DNA of 64,000 nucleotides from Lactuca virosa (Eukaryota; Streptophyta; Magnoliopsida; Asterales; Asteraceae): positions 1,519,241-1,583,240 of the forward strand of contig CAKMRJ010003334.1 of NCBI GenBank assembly GCA_928212115.1. Reading direction: 5' to 3'. The number at the start of each line of letters is the position of its first letter. The stretch's first letter is position 1. Under the pieces are notes generated by a model. It searched no databases, was not told the origin of the DNA, and saw nothing but the letters and a program-made list of their open reading frames with translations. Below are positions 10,870-22,755 of this stretch, piece by piece. The translations under genes were made by a program, and so were the position numbers.

Positions 10870-12967
10870 TTAGATTCGACTAAGTCTTCATTGTACGCAA
10901 GAATTGAAGGATTATCGATCCTTCTCGCTTCCTAATAGTCCACTGACGATAACATGTACTTACCAGTGCTAGCAATCCATCACCAATCAAGCCTTAAGAT
11001 CGCCCATCCTCTGAAATCTTAAATAATACTCTTGAAATCCGGTCCAATCTGACACCCCAATCCATCTCCCATGTTGTCAATTGAAGGTCTCAATCTTTAC
11101 TCTGGCTGACGAATCCTCGTTCCCACTTCCAATCTTGCAGTACCACTGAACTCTAACCGAACATAGCCCATGCAAAAACACAATTCTCTTGAACATCCAA
11201 TGACCAACCACTTATGCATCTAACACCCGCGACTGACACTACCCTCTTCCTGTCACCAGTTCTGTCCTAGCAACGGTAGTGCCTTGAACTCCAAAGTTCA
11301 TCCATAGACAATTTTCGACCATATCTGAACCATGATAGAACCTCTGAACGCTGACTTCACTGGAGAACAATCACTCCAACCCTGATCGAGTATCCTCTAA
11401 ATAATAGTATCCTCTAAATAATACTCCTGCATAGATCCCGATAACGGTATGCGCGGATAACGGTATGCGCGGAACCCCCTCCGCAAGATGCGTCCCTCTT
11501 TGGGTTCATCAAGGACCTTTCGGCATGCAGGATGACATATATGATCCTTGGTAACCCAAACACTAGCAGAAAGACCGACCCGAGGTCTGACTTATCCAAA
11601 CTCACTCACAATTCCAAAGCGGCACGTATTCCAAACATCCACCTAATATCATAGAAGATGACATACCCGCAACATATGGAGGAATACTGACCCCCTTCTG
11701 CTGACATGACCAATCCTGCTACCCTGTAGTAGCCTAAACCCTTGGAGTGACAAACTCCCTCGTGTACTTTCTCGTATGCGCTGCACTGACTCAGGCCCTG
11801 CTGGCCTTTCACCCGATGATCAGAAGTCATGGGTCTCTTCCTGAGACCCTCTATTATACGCACCTGGCACGCACCTCTCTTTCCAGGGTGCTCCCAAATA
11901 TATCCCGCATCTGCAACTCTTGGAAATTATATCCTTCAGGGTCTGACACCCTGTCACGCTCACTAGCTCGCTTGCCAATGGCTAAGCTGCAACAACTGGA
12001 ACATCCTCTGTCCCCAAACCGGGTCACTAACTCTTCCTTGAAGCTTCTCAGATTCTCCAAGACTCTCACTGATTCGAGTATGGATCCTGTGCTTTCAGTA
12101 GTACGGGCCCAATACTACCTTCCACACCTATCCATACTTTCCTCAGCAATCCTCCCGGATCCTCTAAGTCACTTCCTCAACTGGTACACCCAAGTCTAAC
12201 TGAGCCTCACTACTAACTCACTGAAATATATCCTAGGCTTCCCTAGGTTCCCGAACTCACCCAGTCCTCAGCTGCTGAAAGATTCCCAGTAATGTCAACT
12301 AGCTACCTCATGAATATAGCAACATGCAACAGAGATCAGATAATCCTTCAAGTAACAGACTCATCCCTATAACGGTTAGACTCAAACGAGAGTTGCGCAA
12401 TAGGGTCAAATCTATCACTCTGGGATTATCCAGCCTGTGCCACATGTGACTTAACATATTCACTTAATAGCTAACTCACATTACTAAGAGTCCCACAAAG
12501 CACAAAGCAATCAGCATTCAGACAATGGAAAATCTAACAATCATATTCCAATCAAATCACTCTATCCCCTAATCAGGAATCTGTACATGCAATTCAAATG
12601 CTCATACAATCAGGCATAACCTAAACAGGCTATCCTATTACTGACTGATCAGTACTAACATGCAAGTCTACAAGCACATACAATAGGCATATAAGTCATC
12701 CTCCTAGATCCTCAACCCTAATCTAGCATTCAGTTCTCATAATCATATCATATCATAACATAACATGTATGAGTATCTTGGGGAAAACTTACTTGAGCTC
12801 GGCTGATTGCACGCATCACACACTTTGTTCTTCTTAAAGTTCTTTGCTCTTTTCAGACTCTTTTCAAACTCCTTTTTATAAAATGGTTTTACTTTTGAAA
12901 ATTTTCATACCAAGCCCTTAGTTTGATTTCAGACACACCTGAGAGTATGTCTGAATCCCTCAAACCA
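10870..12967 (-). repeat. Degenerate internal Gypsy DNA, 5' half
   Basis: No intact frame is present. Minus-strand stretches around 11414-11605 faintly resemble the linker before a Gypsy integrase, but the similarity is too weak to call a domain. The part next to the primer site (about 12780-12967) looks like an untranslated leader. Confidence 0.4.
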
Positions 12968-12968
12968 A

Positions 12969-12981
12969 GGCTCTGATACCA
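12969..12981 (-). other. Primer-binding site, tRNA-Met type
   Basis: The + strand reads ggctctgatacca, so the minus strand reads tggtatcagagcc. This is complementary to the 3' end of plant initiator tRNA-Met. It sits 3 bases inside the right LTR and fixes the element as minus-oriented. Confidence 0.92.
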
Positions 12982-12984
12982 ACT

Positions 12985-15725
12985 TGTAACATCCCAAAAA
13001 TACAGGCCAAAAATTTCATTTTGAATAAGTTATAATATAAAACCATCAGTAATAAAACATTCATATTCATATCTCATGTCAAACCAAAGTGTCAATAATC
13101 AAACATGTTATCATAAAACCATATCAGAGTGTAATCCCAAAGATCTCATGTGCGGAAAACATAGTGTGATGCGCTGCGATCATCCCGGCTCCTTTCCTTT
13201 GAAAACGAGTACCTGAAACCAAAACTGTAAACCGTAAGCATGAAGCTTAGTGAGTTCCCCCATAATACCACATACCATACACATATAAGGAACAGCTAGG
13301 AGATACGGGCCCCGCCCACACTCATGGAGATACGGGCCCAGCCCACACGCCGCTAGCTGGGAGATACGGGCCCCGCCCACACTCCACTATCTGGGAGATA
13401 TGGGCCCCGCCCACACTCCACTATCTCTGAGATACGGGCCTCGCCCACACTCAGCTACTAAACCATAACATACAAGTATCACACAGACAACGAGTATAAA
13501 CAATTCTATCGTACAAGCATATATCATAATCAAGTTCAACTATGAGATACGGGCTCTGCCCACACTCCGATACTAACATATCGTCTATACGGGCCGGCCT
13601 TGGTGCCTTAGACCCGGTCCTACTGGAAGGAAACTAACCTCACACTGCTGAAGTCCCGTAGACACAATCCCACATTGCTGAGGTCCCGCAGACTCAACCC
13701 CAGCTGCTGGATGACAGATTCCCGAACTGTCAACACCAAAACATCACCCAATTAATAATTGGGTCCCAACACATAACCAATAGTACATTCTTTGGATAAT
13801 TACAACATTACCCCAAAATTGGCTCATTCAAGCCCAAGGCCCAATCCATAGGCCCAAAGTCAATTAGGAATCAAGCCCAACACATGGCCCAATTTTCCAA
13901 ATTGGGCCCAGGCCTATACATGGTCTTATTCTAAGGCCCAACATCATATAATCATTAAGGCCCAAACTATGACCCATCTATGGAAAATTGGGCCCAAGCC
14001 CCTTACATGGGCCTTACCCTAGGCCCATTAAATTACTCTAGACCATTTGCTTGATCTTGGATAGCCCATTTAATAACCCAATCATCAAGGACCAATAGAA
14101 AGGCCCAACAATAAACCCAAGTGAAATTAGGGTTTCACATAAAATGATGATTAGGGTTAAGTTTCCTACTTAACCCATTAAGGACTTAATCCATTAAGGA
14201 CTTAATCCATTAAGTCCAATATTGCTTAGATTAATTTCCGCGAATGATTATTATTTAATATTCCAAGTTATTAATAAGTCCCGTGTGTCTCGATTAATTC
14301 CCCAAAATTAGGGTTTTGATGGCATTAGGGTTTTCCAAACCCTAATTAGGGTTTCCAACCCAAATACTAGCCCATTTATTAATTTGTTGGGCTTTTAGGT
14401 CATTTAGAGCTTTATTGGGCCTATTAAGGTTTCTTTGGGTCAATTAGGGTCCATTAGACCCATTAGGGTTTCCTTAAGCCCATTGATCACATGTTTCGGC
14501 TTTTATGTCCATTAAACCTCATTGGGCCCATTAGGGTTTCAAGGCCCATTAGGGTTTTAGTCCCTTGTCCAAACATCCCAAACTAGCAATCCCAACACAA
14601 CTAAGCACACCGCCACCCGACACGGCGGCCGGTGGCGACAGCCACCACCTCACGGTGGCGGTTAGGGTTTCTTTCTCATTATTCCCTTTTCTTTTACAAT
14701 TTACAATGAAATACCAAAATTCACACACACCCTAACTAACGTAAACACACATACATGGCGGCACATGGTGGCAGCCACCACCTCACGGTGGTGGCAGTGG
14801 CTTTTCTGTGAATCCCGGCTAACCAAAACACCCAAACACACATAATACAATTGGAAACACAACCACACACACCTAACACGCACTTGAAGCACAATCACAC
14901 ACCCACACAACTCACAGCCACCAGATGGCACATGGCGGCGACGACAGAAGTAGAAGAACTAGCGGCAGGTGGTGGTACTTGCGATGTAACAGTGGAGAAA
15001 GGCGGCAGGAGCGATATTCGCGTTCACAGCAGTGGCGCCAATGACCGGGAAAGAGCGCCAGTCGCCACAAAATGGTGTCCGGCGACGAGATGGTCTCCAA
15101 CGAGGACGCCAGCTGCACGATATCGGAAGGTGGAACAGCGTCGTGGTATCTCGATGGCGAAGGAGCGGCGGCAGCGGGCTCTAACGGCCGGAAATGGCGG
15201 CTGCAACTCGCTTCCCTTCGCTATTGACTGAACAATATCATCACACGATGGTCTCCGTCTTCAGCAGCGACAGAAAGACGCCATGGAGGCTCGGTGGTCG
15301 GAGAAACAAGGGGGATAGGGTGGTGGCCGGCGGTGGGAGGCATAAGGGGGGAGAAATGGCGGCTGTAGATCATTGAGGAGGGTTAGGGTTTAGATGGGGT
15401 TATATATCCCGTAGCTTGAAACTTCACCCTATAATGGCAAGTCTAGTCCCTCTCTATATAATTCTTTTCAACAGAAATCCATATATTACCATTCAGCCCC
15501 TAAGCCTCCAAACTCTCTTCAATTTAAGTCCCAGAAGTTAGCATTTAGTCCCTGCCTTCATTATTACTTACAAATTAAGTCCGGATTTTACACTTTTAAC
15601 CCCTAATCTCTTAAAGTGTGACAATTAGCTCTACGAGACCATCATTTGGTATATAATTATTTATTTTAGGGCTTCTATTCGTTCATTAATTTATTTATTT
15701 ATCTAATAAATAAACGGGTGTTACA
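12985..15725 (-). repeat. 5' LTR of the gutted Gypsy element (right copy)
   Basis: This 2741-bp LTR starts tgtaacatcc and ends gtgttaca, and is followed by the duplicated aaaat. It retains two short inverted-repeat segments (near 14637-14660 and 14772-14795, each around ccacctcacggtgg) that are cleanly missing from the left LTR. Otherwise it has the same layout: gagatacgggccccgccc array, GGCCCA/telobox region, then GC-rich block. Confidence 0.92.
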
Positions 15726-15730
15726 AAAAT
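15726..15730. repeat. Target-site duplication (right), AAAAT
   Basis: Partner of the aaaat at 6189-6193, directly after the LTR end. Confidence 0.9.
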
Positions 15731-18290
15731 GAGGCCATAAATCACATAAAATACTTACTGAGGTCAATAAATCCTATAAAAATTCGTGAATGACGCATAA
15801 CGTGAATAAAAATCTTTCACGAAGTTTGATACTTTTTTCTATGACTTTTAATTTTCTTTATGATTAACTCAAATAAATCATAAAACCAAGTTCTGAGATA
15901 TTAAAAGAGCATTTAAGAATTTTCGCTTTTTCTAGGTCATGTGTCGTACTTATAAAAATATTTTGGGAAATTTTCACAGCTTATTCCTAATTTTCCATGA
16001 TTTTTGTGTATATACCAGGACATCTTATGTTATGGTAGGATTTCAAATAAAAAGTTTAGTGACTTATATCTACTGTTTGCTATTTTCTTCCTATTTTCCT
16101 AAGATTAAACATTCATAAATCCAAAAATTGGACTTCCCTGTTTACAAATGACTCTTGATATTTTTACCATATTATATACAACATAAAACAATTCTAAATT
16201 TTTTTTTAGGAATTATCTTAACAGTTTAATATTTATTCTAATTTTTTTCTTAAATACACATAAATTATAAAAATCGGACTCCTATATATGAAAATCACAT
16301 TTGACATTTTTTCCAGATTATATATGTTTAATAAAAGTAGAACACCAAGTTTTGAAAATTTTGACAAACTGTTTTCTAGTTATCATCATTTTTGTTAGAA
16401 TAAACACACAAAAAATCATAAAATCGTGTTACGCTATTTGAAAATCAATTTTGGTATTTTTCCCAGCTTATGTGCACTGTATATGAATTTTACAAAAAGT
16501 TTGGTAATTTTCATTTACTGTTTAATAATTATTTACGAATTAATGCTTATTTAAGTGAACAAAACAAAGAAAAATATCTAAACTATTTGGAAAGCAACTT
16601 CTATACTTTTTCCAGCTTTTATATGTCTATTAACACTAGTAAAAAAAGTTTTTTGAATTTTGTAAACTGATTGCTATTTTTCATGAATTTTTATCGATTT
16701 AGAGAATTAAATATAGGAAAAATGGCTATACATATCTAAAATGCATGAAACATTTTCTGGAAATGTTTTACTGCAACTGGAACACAAATATAAAGTTGTG
16801 TGATTTTTCGTTACAATTTGCTGTTTAACTAGAATTCCTTGATGTAAAACACAATTAAATTATGAAAGCTAGGTTTTATTATTCAAAAGTAGCATTTAAT
16901 AATTTTCCCAGTTTAGGGATGCTGTGAAACAGTTACACAAAAAGTATAAGAATTTTTCATGATCATTTACTATTTTTTTCATGATTTTGTGATTATTCAA
17001 GAAATTAAAATGGTGAAAAATAGTTAGACAAATAAAGAATTCAAGAAAATTTATCTTAAGGTCTTTGATTTCAGTTAAAACGAAAATGCAATGTGTGAAA
17101 TTTTTTGGAACTAAATTGATTTAGTTTGTGAATAATTAATCATTGAAACACCTCCTAAAAAGTTAAATTTTTACATTTCAATAATGGGGATTTCCACTTG
17201 AATTTGTTATACACTAAATTGATTCATAGAAATCAAAATTTCACAAAAAAAAATGTTTGTAACTTAACAATATTAAATTTTGACACAATATTGACATAAT
17301 TCTATTGTAGTAGTAAGTATACGAGTATCCGATTTCAATTAGAGACTCATTAGTGTGTAACATCATTGTAGGAATCGATAGTGGTACGAGTGAAGCGTAG
17401 TTCAAGGCACCATTTGCATTATCTCAAAGCATTGTGAGTATTCACGTCCCCCTATTTTCGGGTTTTAAATGTTTTGGGGTGGAAAAGCATGTCCTAAACT
17501 ATTTATGTTCGTTGTATTTATTTTGACTCGTATCAAACTTGGTTGCTATATTTTGCAGGTATGTGTATGTTGCTTTAATTCACGAGGCTTGTATCGCGGT
17601 TAGGTCCCTGGAAACATTTGACACACTCATTAACTCTTTTGAGCCCATGGTCATTATGGATAGTGCTATTAGGAGGTAGACAACTCCTCACTCGTACGAT
17701 TCGCTTGAGTGCATTTTACCATATTTCTCCCTATGTTAGCGATAGACATAGCATTCAAGAGGGCATTCGGTCTTAGGCTTGGGTTGTGAACTAATGATTT
17801 GATCACCATACACATACAACCTTTGCTTCTCTTGTTGATAAATAACTTTACTTCTCATGATAACAAACTTTATTTCTTTTGATAACAATGAACTTGTTTA
17901 CTCATTATAGCAACAAACTTCTATTACTGGAAACTGTAATACTCTTTTTAGCAACGAACTTCCGTTTTTGGAAACTTTTATCAATATTCTGATTTTCATG
18001 ATTTAAAAATATGTTATGCTATAAACCTGTGAACTCACCAACTATTTTGGTAGTTGACTGCTCATTTTACATGCTTTTTCAGGAATCATCTAGTAAGAGG
18101 CACATAGAGACACATTACTTGTAGAAGCATTCGCATGTGTTACATTTTTTTGTGCATTGTAACTTAATCAAACATTTTTTAAACTTATTGTAAATTATAA
18201 TGCTTTTAATACTATGGTTGGTGTTGTCTTTTAACTTTTGCTATGAGACCCATTGTACTGTCGCGTCCCGTATTTCCGCTTTAGCGGGGT
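15731..18290 (+). repeat. AT-rich remainder of the host Gypsy LTR
   Basis: There is no gene here. The sequence is AT-rich with loosely repeated phrases (cagcttatgt, gaaaattttgacaaactg). The right part has the style of a plant Gypsy LTR end: aactcaccaactattttggtag near 18032, then the small palindrome ccgctttagcgg near 18279. Together with 2517-3004 and 4895-6193 it probably forms one long LTR that the two younger elements entered. The exact right end is uncertain because it merges with the 5S-derived segment. Confidence 0.45.
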
Positions 18291-18291
18291 G

Positions 18292-18532
18292 TGTGCACCT
18301 GATCCCACATCGACTTGGAAGGAGAATGAAACATTTTCTTATAAGGGGTATGGATACCTTCCTTGTCATAATGCGTTTTAAATCCGTGAGGGCATCAGAT
18401 CCCATTAGAACTCTGCTGTTAAGTGTGCTCGGGCGGGAGTAGTACTGGGATGGGTGACCCCCTGGGAAGTCCTCGTGCCGAGTGGCCCAAAGCGGACAAT
18501 ATTATGATACGTGCCAGATGGGGATGTTACAG
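18292..18532 (+). mobile_element. Cassandra-like / TRIM LTR containing 5S rRNA-derived sequence
   Basis: The segment begins near cccacatcgacttggaag, contains cttataaggggtatgg and gcgttttaaa, then a stretch clearly related to 5S rRNA. It ends with cccaaagcggacaatatt followed by ggggatgttaca. Cassandra-type terminal-repeat retrotransposons in miniature carry 5S sequence inside LTRs of this style. The right end (ttaca) fits an LTR end. The left end is blurred and I found no convincing target-site duplication, so this could be a solo or truncated LTR. Confidence 0.6.
18390..18482 (+). ncRNA. 5S rRNA-derived sequence (not a functional rRNA gene)
   Basis: The run cagatcccattagaactc, the phrase gttaagtgtgctcgggcg, then agtagtactgggatgggtga and cctgggaagtcctcgtg match plant 5S rRNA with several substitutions. 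This covers the internal control region used by TFIIIA and RNA polymerase III. The first third of 5S is replaced by unrelated sequence. It is therefore a derived promoter-bearing copy within an LTR rather than a ribosomal gene. Confidence 0.85.
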
Positions 18533-19772
18533 TAGGGACAAGATTGATGATATGGGCGGCTGTCTCTAAGGTATACCCCCAGAAGGAGATGGGAAGAGTG
18601 GCTCAACTCGTCATGGAACAAACCATGTCCAATAAGGTCCGATTACACCTCCCATCCACACCATTACGTTGTGATCTCTTAGGAGAAGTCAATTGTGAAA
18701 CTATTCCACATTCCTTGAGGTAGTCTTAAAACTCGATACTAAGATACTCTCTTCCTCTATCTATTCGGAGCATCTTTATTTTCTTTCCTAATTGATTCTC
18801 GACTTCATGTTTAAACTCTTTAAACTTTTCAAAGATTTCTGATTTATGTTTGATCAAGTAGATATAACCATACCTGCGATAATCATCCGTAAACGTTACA
18901 TAAAACCTATTGACATCTCTTATGGTGGATCTGAAGGGTCTACACATATCTGTATGTATGAGGCCCAACAAACCTTCACCTCTTTTGCAAGATCCAGTGA
19001 AAGGTGATTTTGTCATCTTGCCCAAAAGACAAGATTTGCACTCATCATCTGTCCTTAGGTCAAATGATTCCAACACTTCATCCTTTTGGAGATCGGTGAT
19101 GTGTTTCTTGTTGATGTGCACAAGACGACAATGCCATAAGCATGTCATGTCTAAACCATTAGACGAATCAATGTGAAATACACTATTACCTAAGCTATCA
19201 ACACCAGTCACTGTTTCATACACACCATTGCAAGGTAAAGCTTCAAATATAAAAACACCATTTTTATAAACTAAAATTGAACCGGTCAAATCATTAAATG
19301 AGTAACGAAAACCTTGTCCGAACAATGCATGAAATGAAATAATGTTTCGCGTCATTTTTGACGAATAACAACAATTAATCAAATCTAAACAAACATCACT
19401 ACTAAACATAAGATGATAAGTCCCAATCTTGGTAACAGGAGAAGATAGCCTATTCCCCATGATCAGATTCATTATCCCATGCTCCACCGCTTCACTTTCT
19501 TTTAGTCCATGCAAATCAGAACAAATGTGAAAACCACATCCTGTATCAAGTCCCTGCAAATCATAAGGCATATTGGCCACCTTAATACCAGCAAGCGTAC
19601 ACCCTGCAACTTTCCCCAGAAGGACAACCCACGCCTCAACAACCGCAAACGATACTGCCTGTGTGCCATAAAAAAAACGACACCACTGACAGACGAGTCT
19701 TATGATTAGATAATTCACCATTAGTAAGAAGCATAGGGGAATATCAACTACCGGCTGGAGAAAATATATCAT
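18533..19772 (-). pseudogene. Copia polyprotein remnant: protease, GAG-pre-integrase, integrase
   Basis: Reading the minus strand from about 19.6 kb downward, there is an aspartic protease region (DTGCGFHICSDLHGLKES), the conserved NNCCYSS-like and ISFHALF segments, and a GAG-pre-integrase zinc region (WHCRLVHINKKHI then CKSCLLGKMTKSPF). The integrase core start follows (LGLIHTDMCRPF, FTDDYRRYGYIYLIKHKSE, then DRGREYLS). The frame stops at 18726, but integrase similarity continues at 18725-18533 (LKECGIVSQLT, then NGV and LPISFWGY) with a further stop. No reverse transcriptase or RNase H remains. It is a decayed internal fragment, cut on the right at about 19.77 kb where Gypsy gag of opposite orientation begins. 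Confidence 0.88.
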
Positions 19773-19774
19773 AA

Positions 19775-20710
19775 ATCACAAAATACGACGGGACAGGTGA
19801 TCCCTACGATCACATAGAAAACTATAAGTGGACGATGGACGCTTATTACCTTGATCGGTGTATTTTCTTCCCAACCACCCTATCGGGATCAGCACGACCA
19901 TGGTATAAAAGCTTGCCGGCAGAAAGCATACGTGATTTCAATCAATTACGAGAAGAATTCGTAGGGCACTTCGTACAACAAAGGAGTTACACGACAGACG
20001 CACAAGCTATCCTGGGGTGCAGACAGTGGGAGGATGAATCTATAAGTGCTTTTATACAACGATTTAACAAAGCCACACTAATCACCGCTTTCACATATGG
20101 TTTACGACCACATACCTTGTTTAAAAAATTATTAGGGAAACAACCATCTTCCAGGAAAGAAATAATGGAAAGGGTTCACCGATACATGAAGCAAGAGGAC
20201 GCATCATCCGAGAAGATAAATAACGATCATGGACAAAGAGAACCCCAAGTACCCTATGCTAGAGGAAACACATATGAGAATGCGAAACACCAAGCCACAA
20301 GACAAACTCACTTCCACCGTTTCCCACAGTCCAATCATAATATGCCAATAAACCGCCATGGTCCTCAAAATGAAGTTGTTGCAGTAAGTGAAAGCAAAAA
20401 AGAACAGAACATGTAAAAATTAGGAAAAGACAAAAACCAAAGATCAAGGGCGATATTGTGAATTCCACAAATCTACAGGGCATGACACCGTCGAATGTAC
20501 TATGTTACGATGGGAGATGGAAAAAAGATGCAATCAGGACAATTAACTGACATGATCAAAGGCCTCTGGTCTAAGAACCTAGAAAGCATTGCACCAGTAG
20601 AACCAAAAATACAAAACACAAGAAAAAGTGAAATCTTCATGCTGCAACATATTGACCGACAAGAGTTAACCACAAAGTTGGAAAATTACACCTTCACGTT
20701 CGACGAGTGA
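19775..20710 (+). pseudogene. Tat-like Gypsy gag remnant
   Basis: The + strand encodes a retrotransposon gag core: GTGDPYDHIENYKWTMDAYY, SGSARPWYKSLPAESI, LREEFVGHFVQQ, then WEDESISAFIQRFN and a GLRPHTLF segment. A zinc-knuckle-like segment follows in a shifted frame at about 20448-20500 (YCEFHKSTGHDTVEC). A third piece runs at 20495-20710. This layout matches gag of plant Ty3/Gypsy Tat-type elements. There is no in-frame start at the left edge, because it abuts the antisense Copia remnant, and frame breaks separate the parts. Its product would have formed the RNA-packaging capsid. Confidence 0.85.
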
Positions 20711-21150
20711 GATTATAGTCACGACCACCATAGAGGAGACGAACCAATCATAATCAATGGCCTCATGGGACGAAACCACGCAAGTGATATCTATGTCGAC
20801 AATGGAAGTTCCATAAATGTCATGCACAATAACTTTTTCAAGCAGCTACCCGGACATGTGCGAGCAAAAGCAAGTCCGCCGGCCACAACGTATGGCCAGA
20901 GGGGATAATCACATTACCACTAACCTTTATCGATTATCCTAATGGGAGGAATAGTACTCAACTAATACATTTTGTCATCATCAACACACCTTCACCATAC
21001 GACATCATCTTTGGACGAACAGTGATGCATAAGTTTAAGGCCATCGCGTCAACAATCCATGGAGCTATCAAGTTCCAGACGAAGTCGGGTGTCGGAACAA
21101 TATACACCAAAAGAAGGTCAGGACAAGGAAGAAAATAAAACGATAAGCAT
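20711..21150 (+). pseudogene. Tat-like Gypsy aspartic protease remnant
   Basis: After the gag pieces comes IIINGLMGRNHASDIYVDNG, continuing SSINVMHNNFFKQL: the flap-side lead-in and the active-site region of Tat-type retropepsins, where DNGSS replaces the common DSGA/DTGA. A stop follows at about 20907, and similarity is lost after another roughly 200 bases. The protease region at 46907-47311 is the better-preserved cousin (VYIDNGSSTDILYEHCFRQL). Confidence 0.75.
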
Positions 21151-21878
21151 AATACGGACAACAAACCGAGTTGATTCGACATCCATATGGATAACCAAAC
21201 AATGAAGGAAAGAGGCGGAAAGAGTACCACCCCACAAATACCATGAAACAACCAAGAGTCGTCATACAAACGAGCAAAAGACAATGAACGCCTCAAACAA
21301 GCATTACAACTATTAGTGAATAGAGCATCGTGGAACATCATCGAATGCATCACATCGATAATTGTTAAAAGACACAAATGGACAATAAGCATCATGTCGA
21401 CCACGACACTGGAAACTAAGCAGGGATCAACAAGGCAACAAGAAGAAGTAACGGTAATTCGAGACGAAACAAGGGGAGGCAGAAGAGCCATGGATAAAAA
21501 ATTATATGATCAAACTCATGGTGTGGTAGGAAGGAAAGAATGAACCAGGAAAGGCAGGACTACTAGAAAGAAAGGGAGCTATCAAAAGCGCAAAGCGACA
21601 AAACGATTAACTGACTTATATAATTTAAGCTGGAAAACAGAAGTTTGATCCCTGATAGGAGATAAAGGAAGAAAGTGATCACTAATAGAGATACCAACGT
21701 GGGAAGTCAAGAAATCTAGAACAATGTGAAAGGGAAGCAACAACGCCCACCACAGAAGAAAGTAGGAGGGCACGTGATGGACGCACCCGATTGCAATTAA
21801 ATGGCATCTGTTGTAAGAAACACGATGAAAGAAACCCTTGTTGTTTCATAATAAATGACAATAAAGGCAATCATGGTA
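21151..21878 (+). other. Stretch without recognisable gene between Tat-like protease and 102-bp array
   Basis: Purine-rich, coding-like in places (for example aagaagtaacggtaattcg) but broken by stops in all frames. No reverse transcriptase motif is detectable. It is probably deleted or decayed internal DNA of the Tat-like element. Confidence 0.35.
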
Positions 21879-22755
21879 GCCCAAGAATATCTTTATTCTT
21901 TATAAACTTTGTAGCTCGGTCAGCCGACTACAACTTTCCAAAGGTCAAAGTCCAACACTTTGACCTAAGTTACCTGCTTAGCCCAATAATATCTTTATTC
22001 TTTATAAACTTTGTAGCTCCGTCAGCCGACTACAACTTTCCAAAGGTCGAAGTTCAATACTCCGACCTAGGCTGCCTGCTTAGCCCAAGAATATCTTTAT
22101 TCTTTATAAACTTTATAACTCGGTTAGAGGACTACAACTTTCCAAAGGTCGAACTTCAACACTCCGACCTAGGCTATGCTTAGCCCAAGAATATCTTTAT
22201 TCTTTTATAAACTTTGTAGCTTGGTCAGCCGAATACAACTTTCCAAAGTTCGAAGTCCAACACTCCAAACAAGGCTACTTGCTTAGCCCACGGATATATT
22301 TATTCATTATAAACTTTGTAGCCTGGTCAACCGACTATAACTTTCCAAAGGTCGAAGTTCAACACTCCGACTTAGGCTACCTGCTTAGCCTAAGAATATA
22401 TTTGTTCTTTATGAACTTTGTAGCTCGATCAACCGACTATAACTTTCCAAAGGTCGAAGTTCAACACTATGACATAGGCTACCTTCTTAGCCCAATAATA
22501 TCTTTATTATTTATAAAATTTGTAGCCTAGTCAGCCGACTACAACTTTCTGAAGGTTGAAGTTCAACACTTCGACCCAGGGTACCTACTTAGCCCAAGAA
22601 TATCTTTACTCTTCATTAACTTTGTAGCTCAGACAGCCGACTACAACTTTCCAAAGGTCGTAGTTCAACACTCCAACCTAAGCTACCCGCTTAGCCCAAA
22701 AAACCCTATTCTTCATAAACTATGCCGCTCCGCGGGACGGTCACAACTTTTACAA
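21879..22755 (+). repeat. Tandem array of ~102-bp repeats (8 full units plus a partial)
   Basis: Units start at 21879, 21981, 22083, 22183, 22286, 22388, 22490 and 22592, with a partial one from 22694. Each reads gcccaagaatatctttattc, then ttataaactttgtagc, gactacaactttccaaaggtc and a variable tail. The modal length of 102 bp is exactly 34 codons, so open frames persist through several units and give a 34-residue repeat (ISLFFINFVA, DYNFPKV). The array follows the Tat-like gag/protease remnant; such elements often carry tandem repeats in their untranslated 3' part. I regard the frame as a by-product of unit length. Confidence 0.92.

Larger units (their letters stand above)
6194..15725 (-). 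mobile_element. Gutted Ty3/Gypsy retrotransposon (whole element)
   Basis: Two long direct repeats (6194-8896 and 12985-15725) start tgtaacatcc, end gtgttaca and are bordered by the 5-bp duplication aaaat. A site complementary to initiator tRNA-Met lies beside the right repeat and a purine tract (read on the minus strand) beside the left one. The element is therefore in minus orientation. The internal region is only about 4.1 kb and holds one recognisable coding piece, a reverse-transcriptase/RNase H remnant. It could only move with proteins from a relative. The LTR pair differs by a scatter of substitutions and a few small indels, suggesting fairly recent insertion. Confidence 0.93.

Noticed and set aside
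18390..18482. A functional 5S rRNA gene
   Set aside because: The 5' third of 5S is absent and there are several substitutions; the copy sits within an LTR-like unit.
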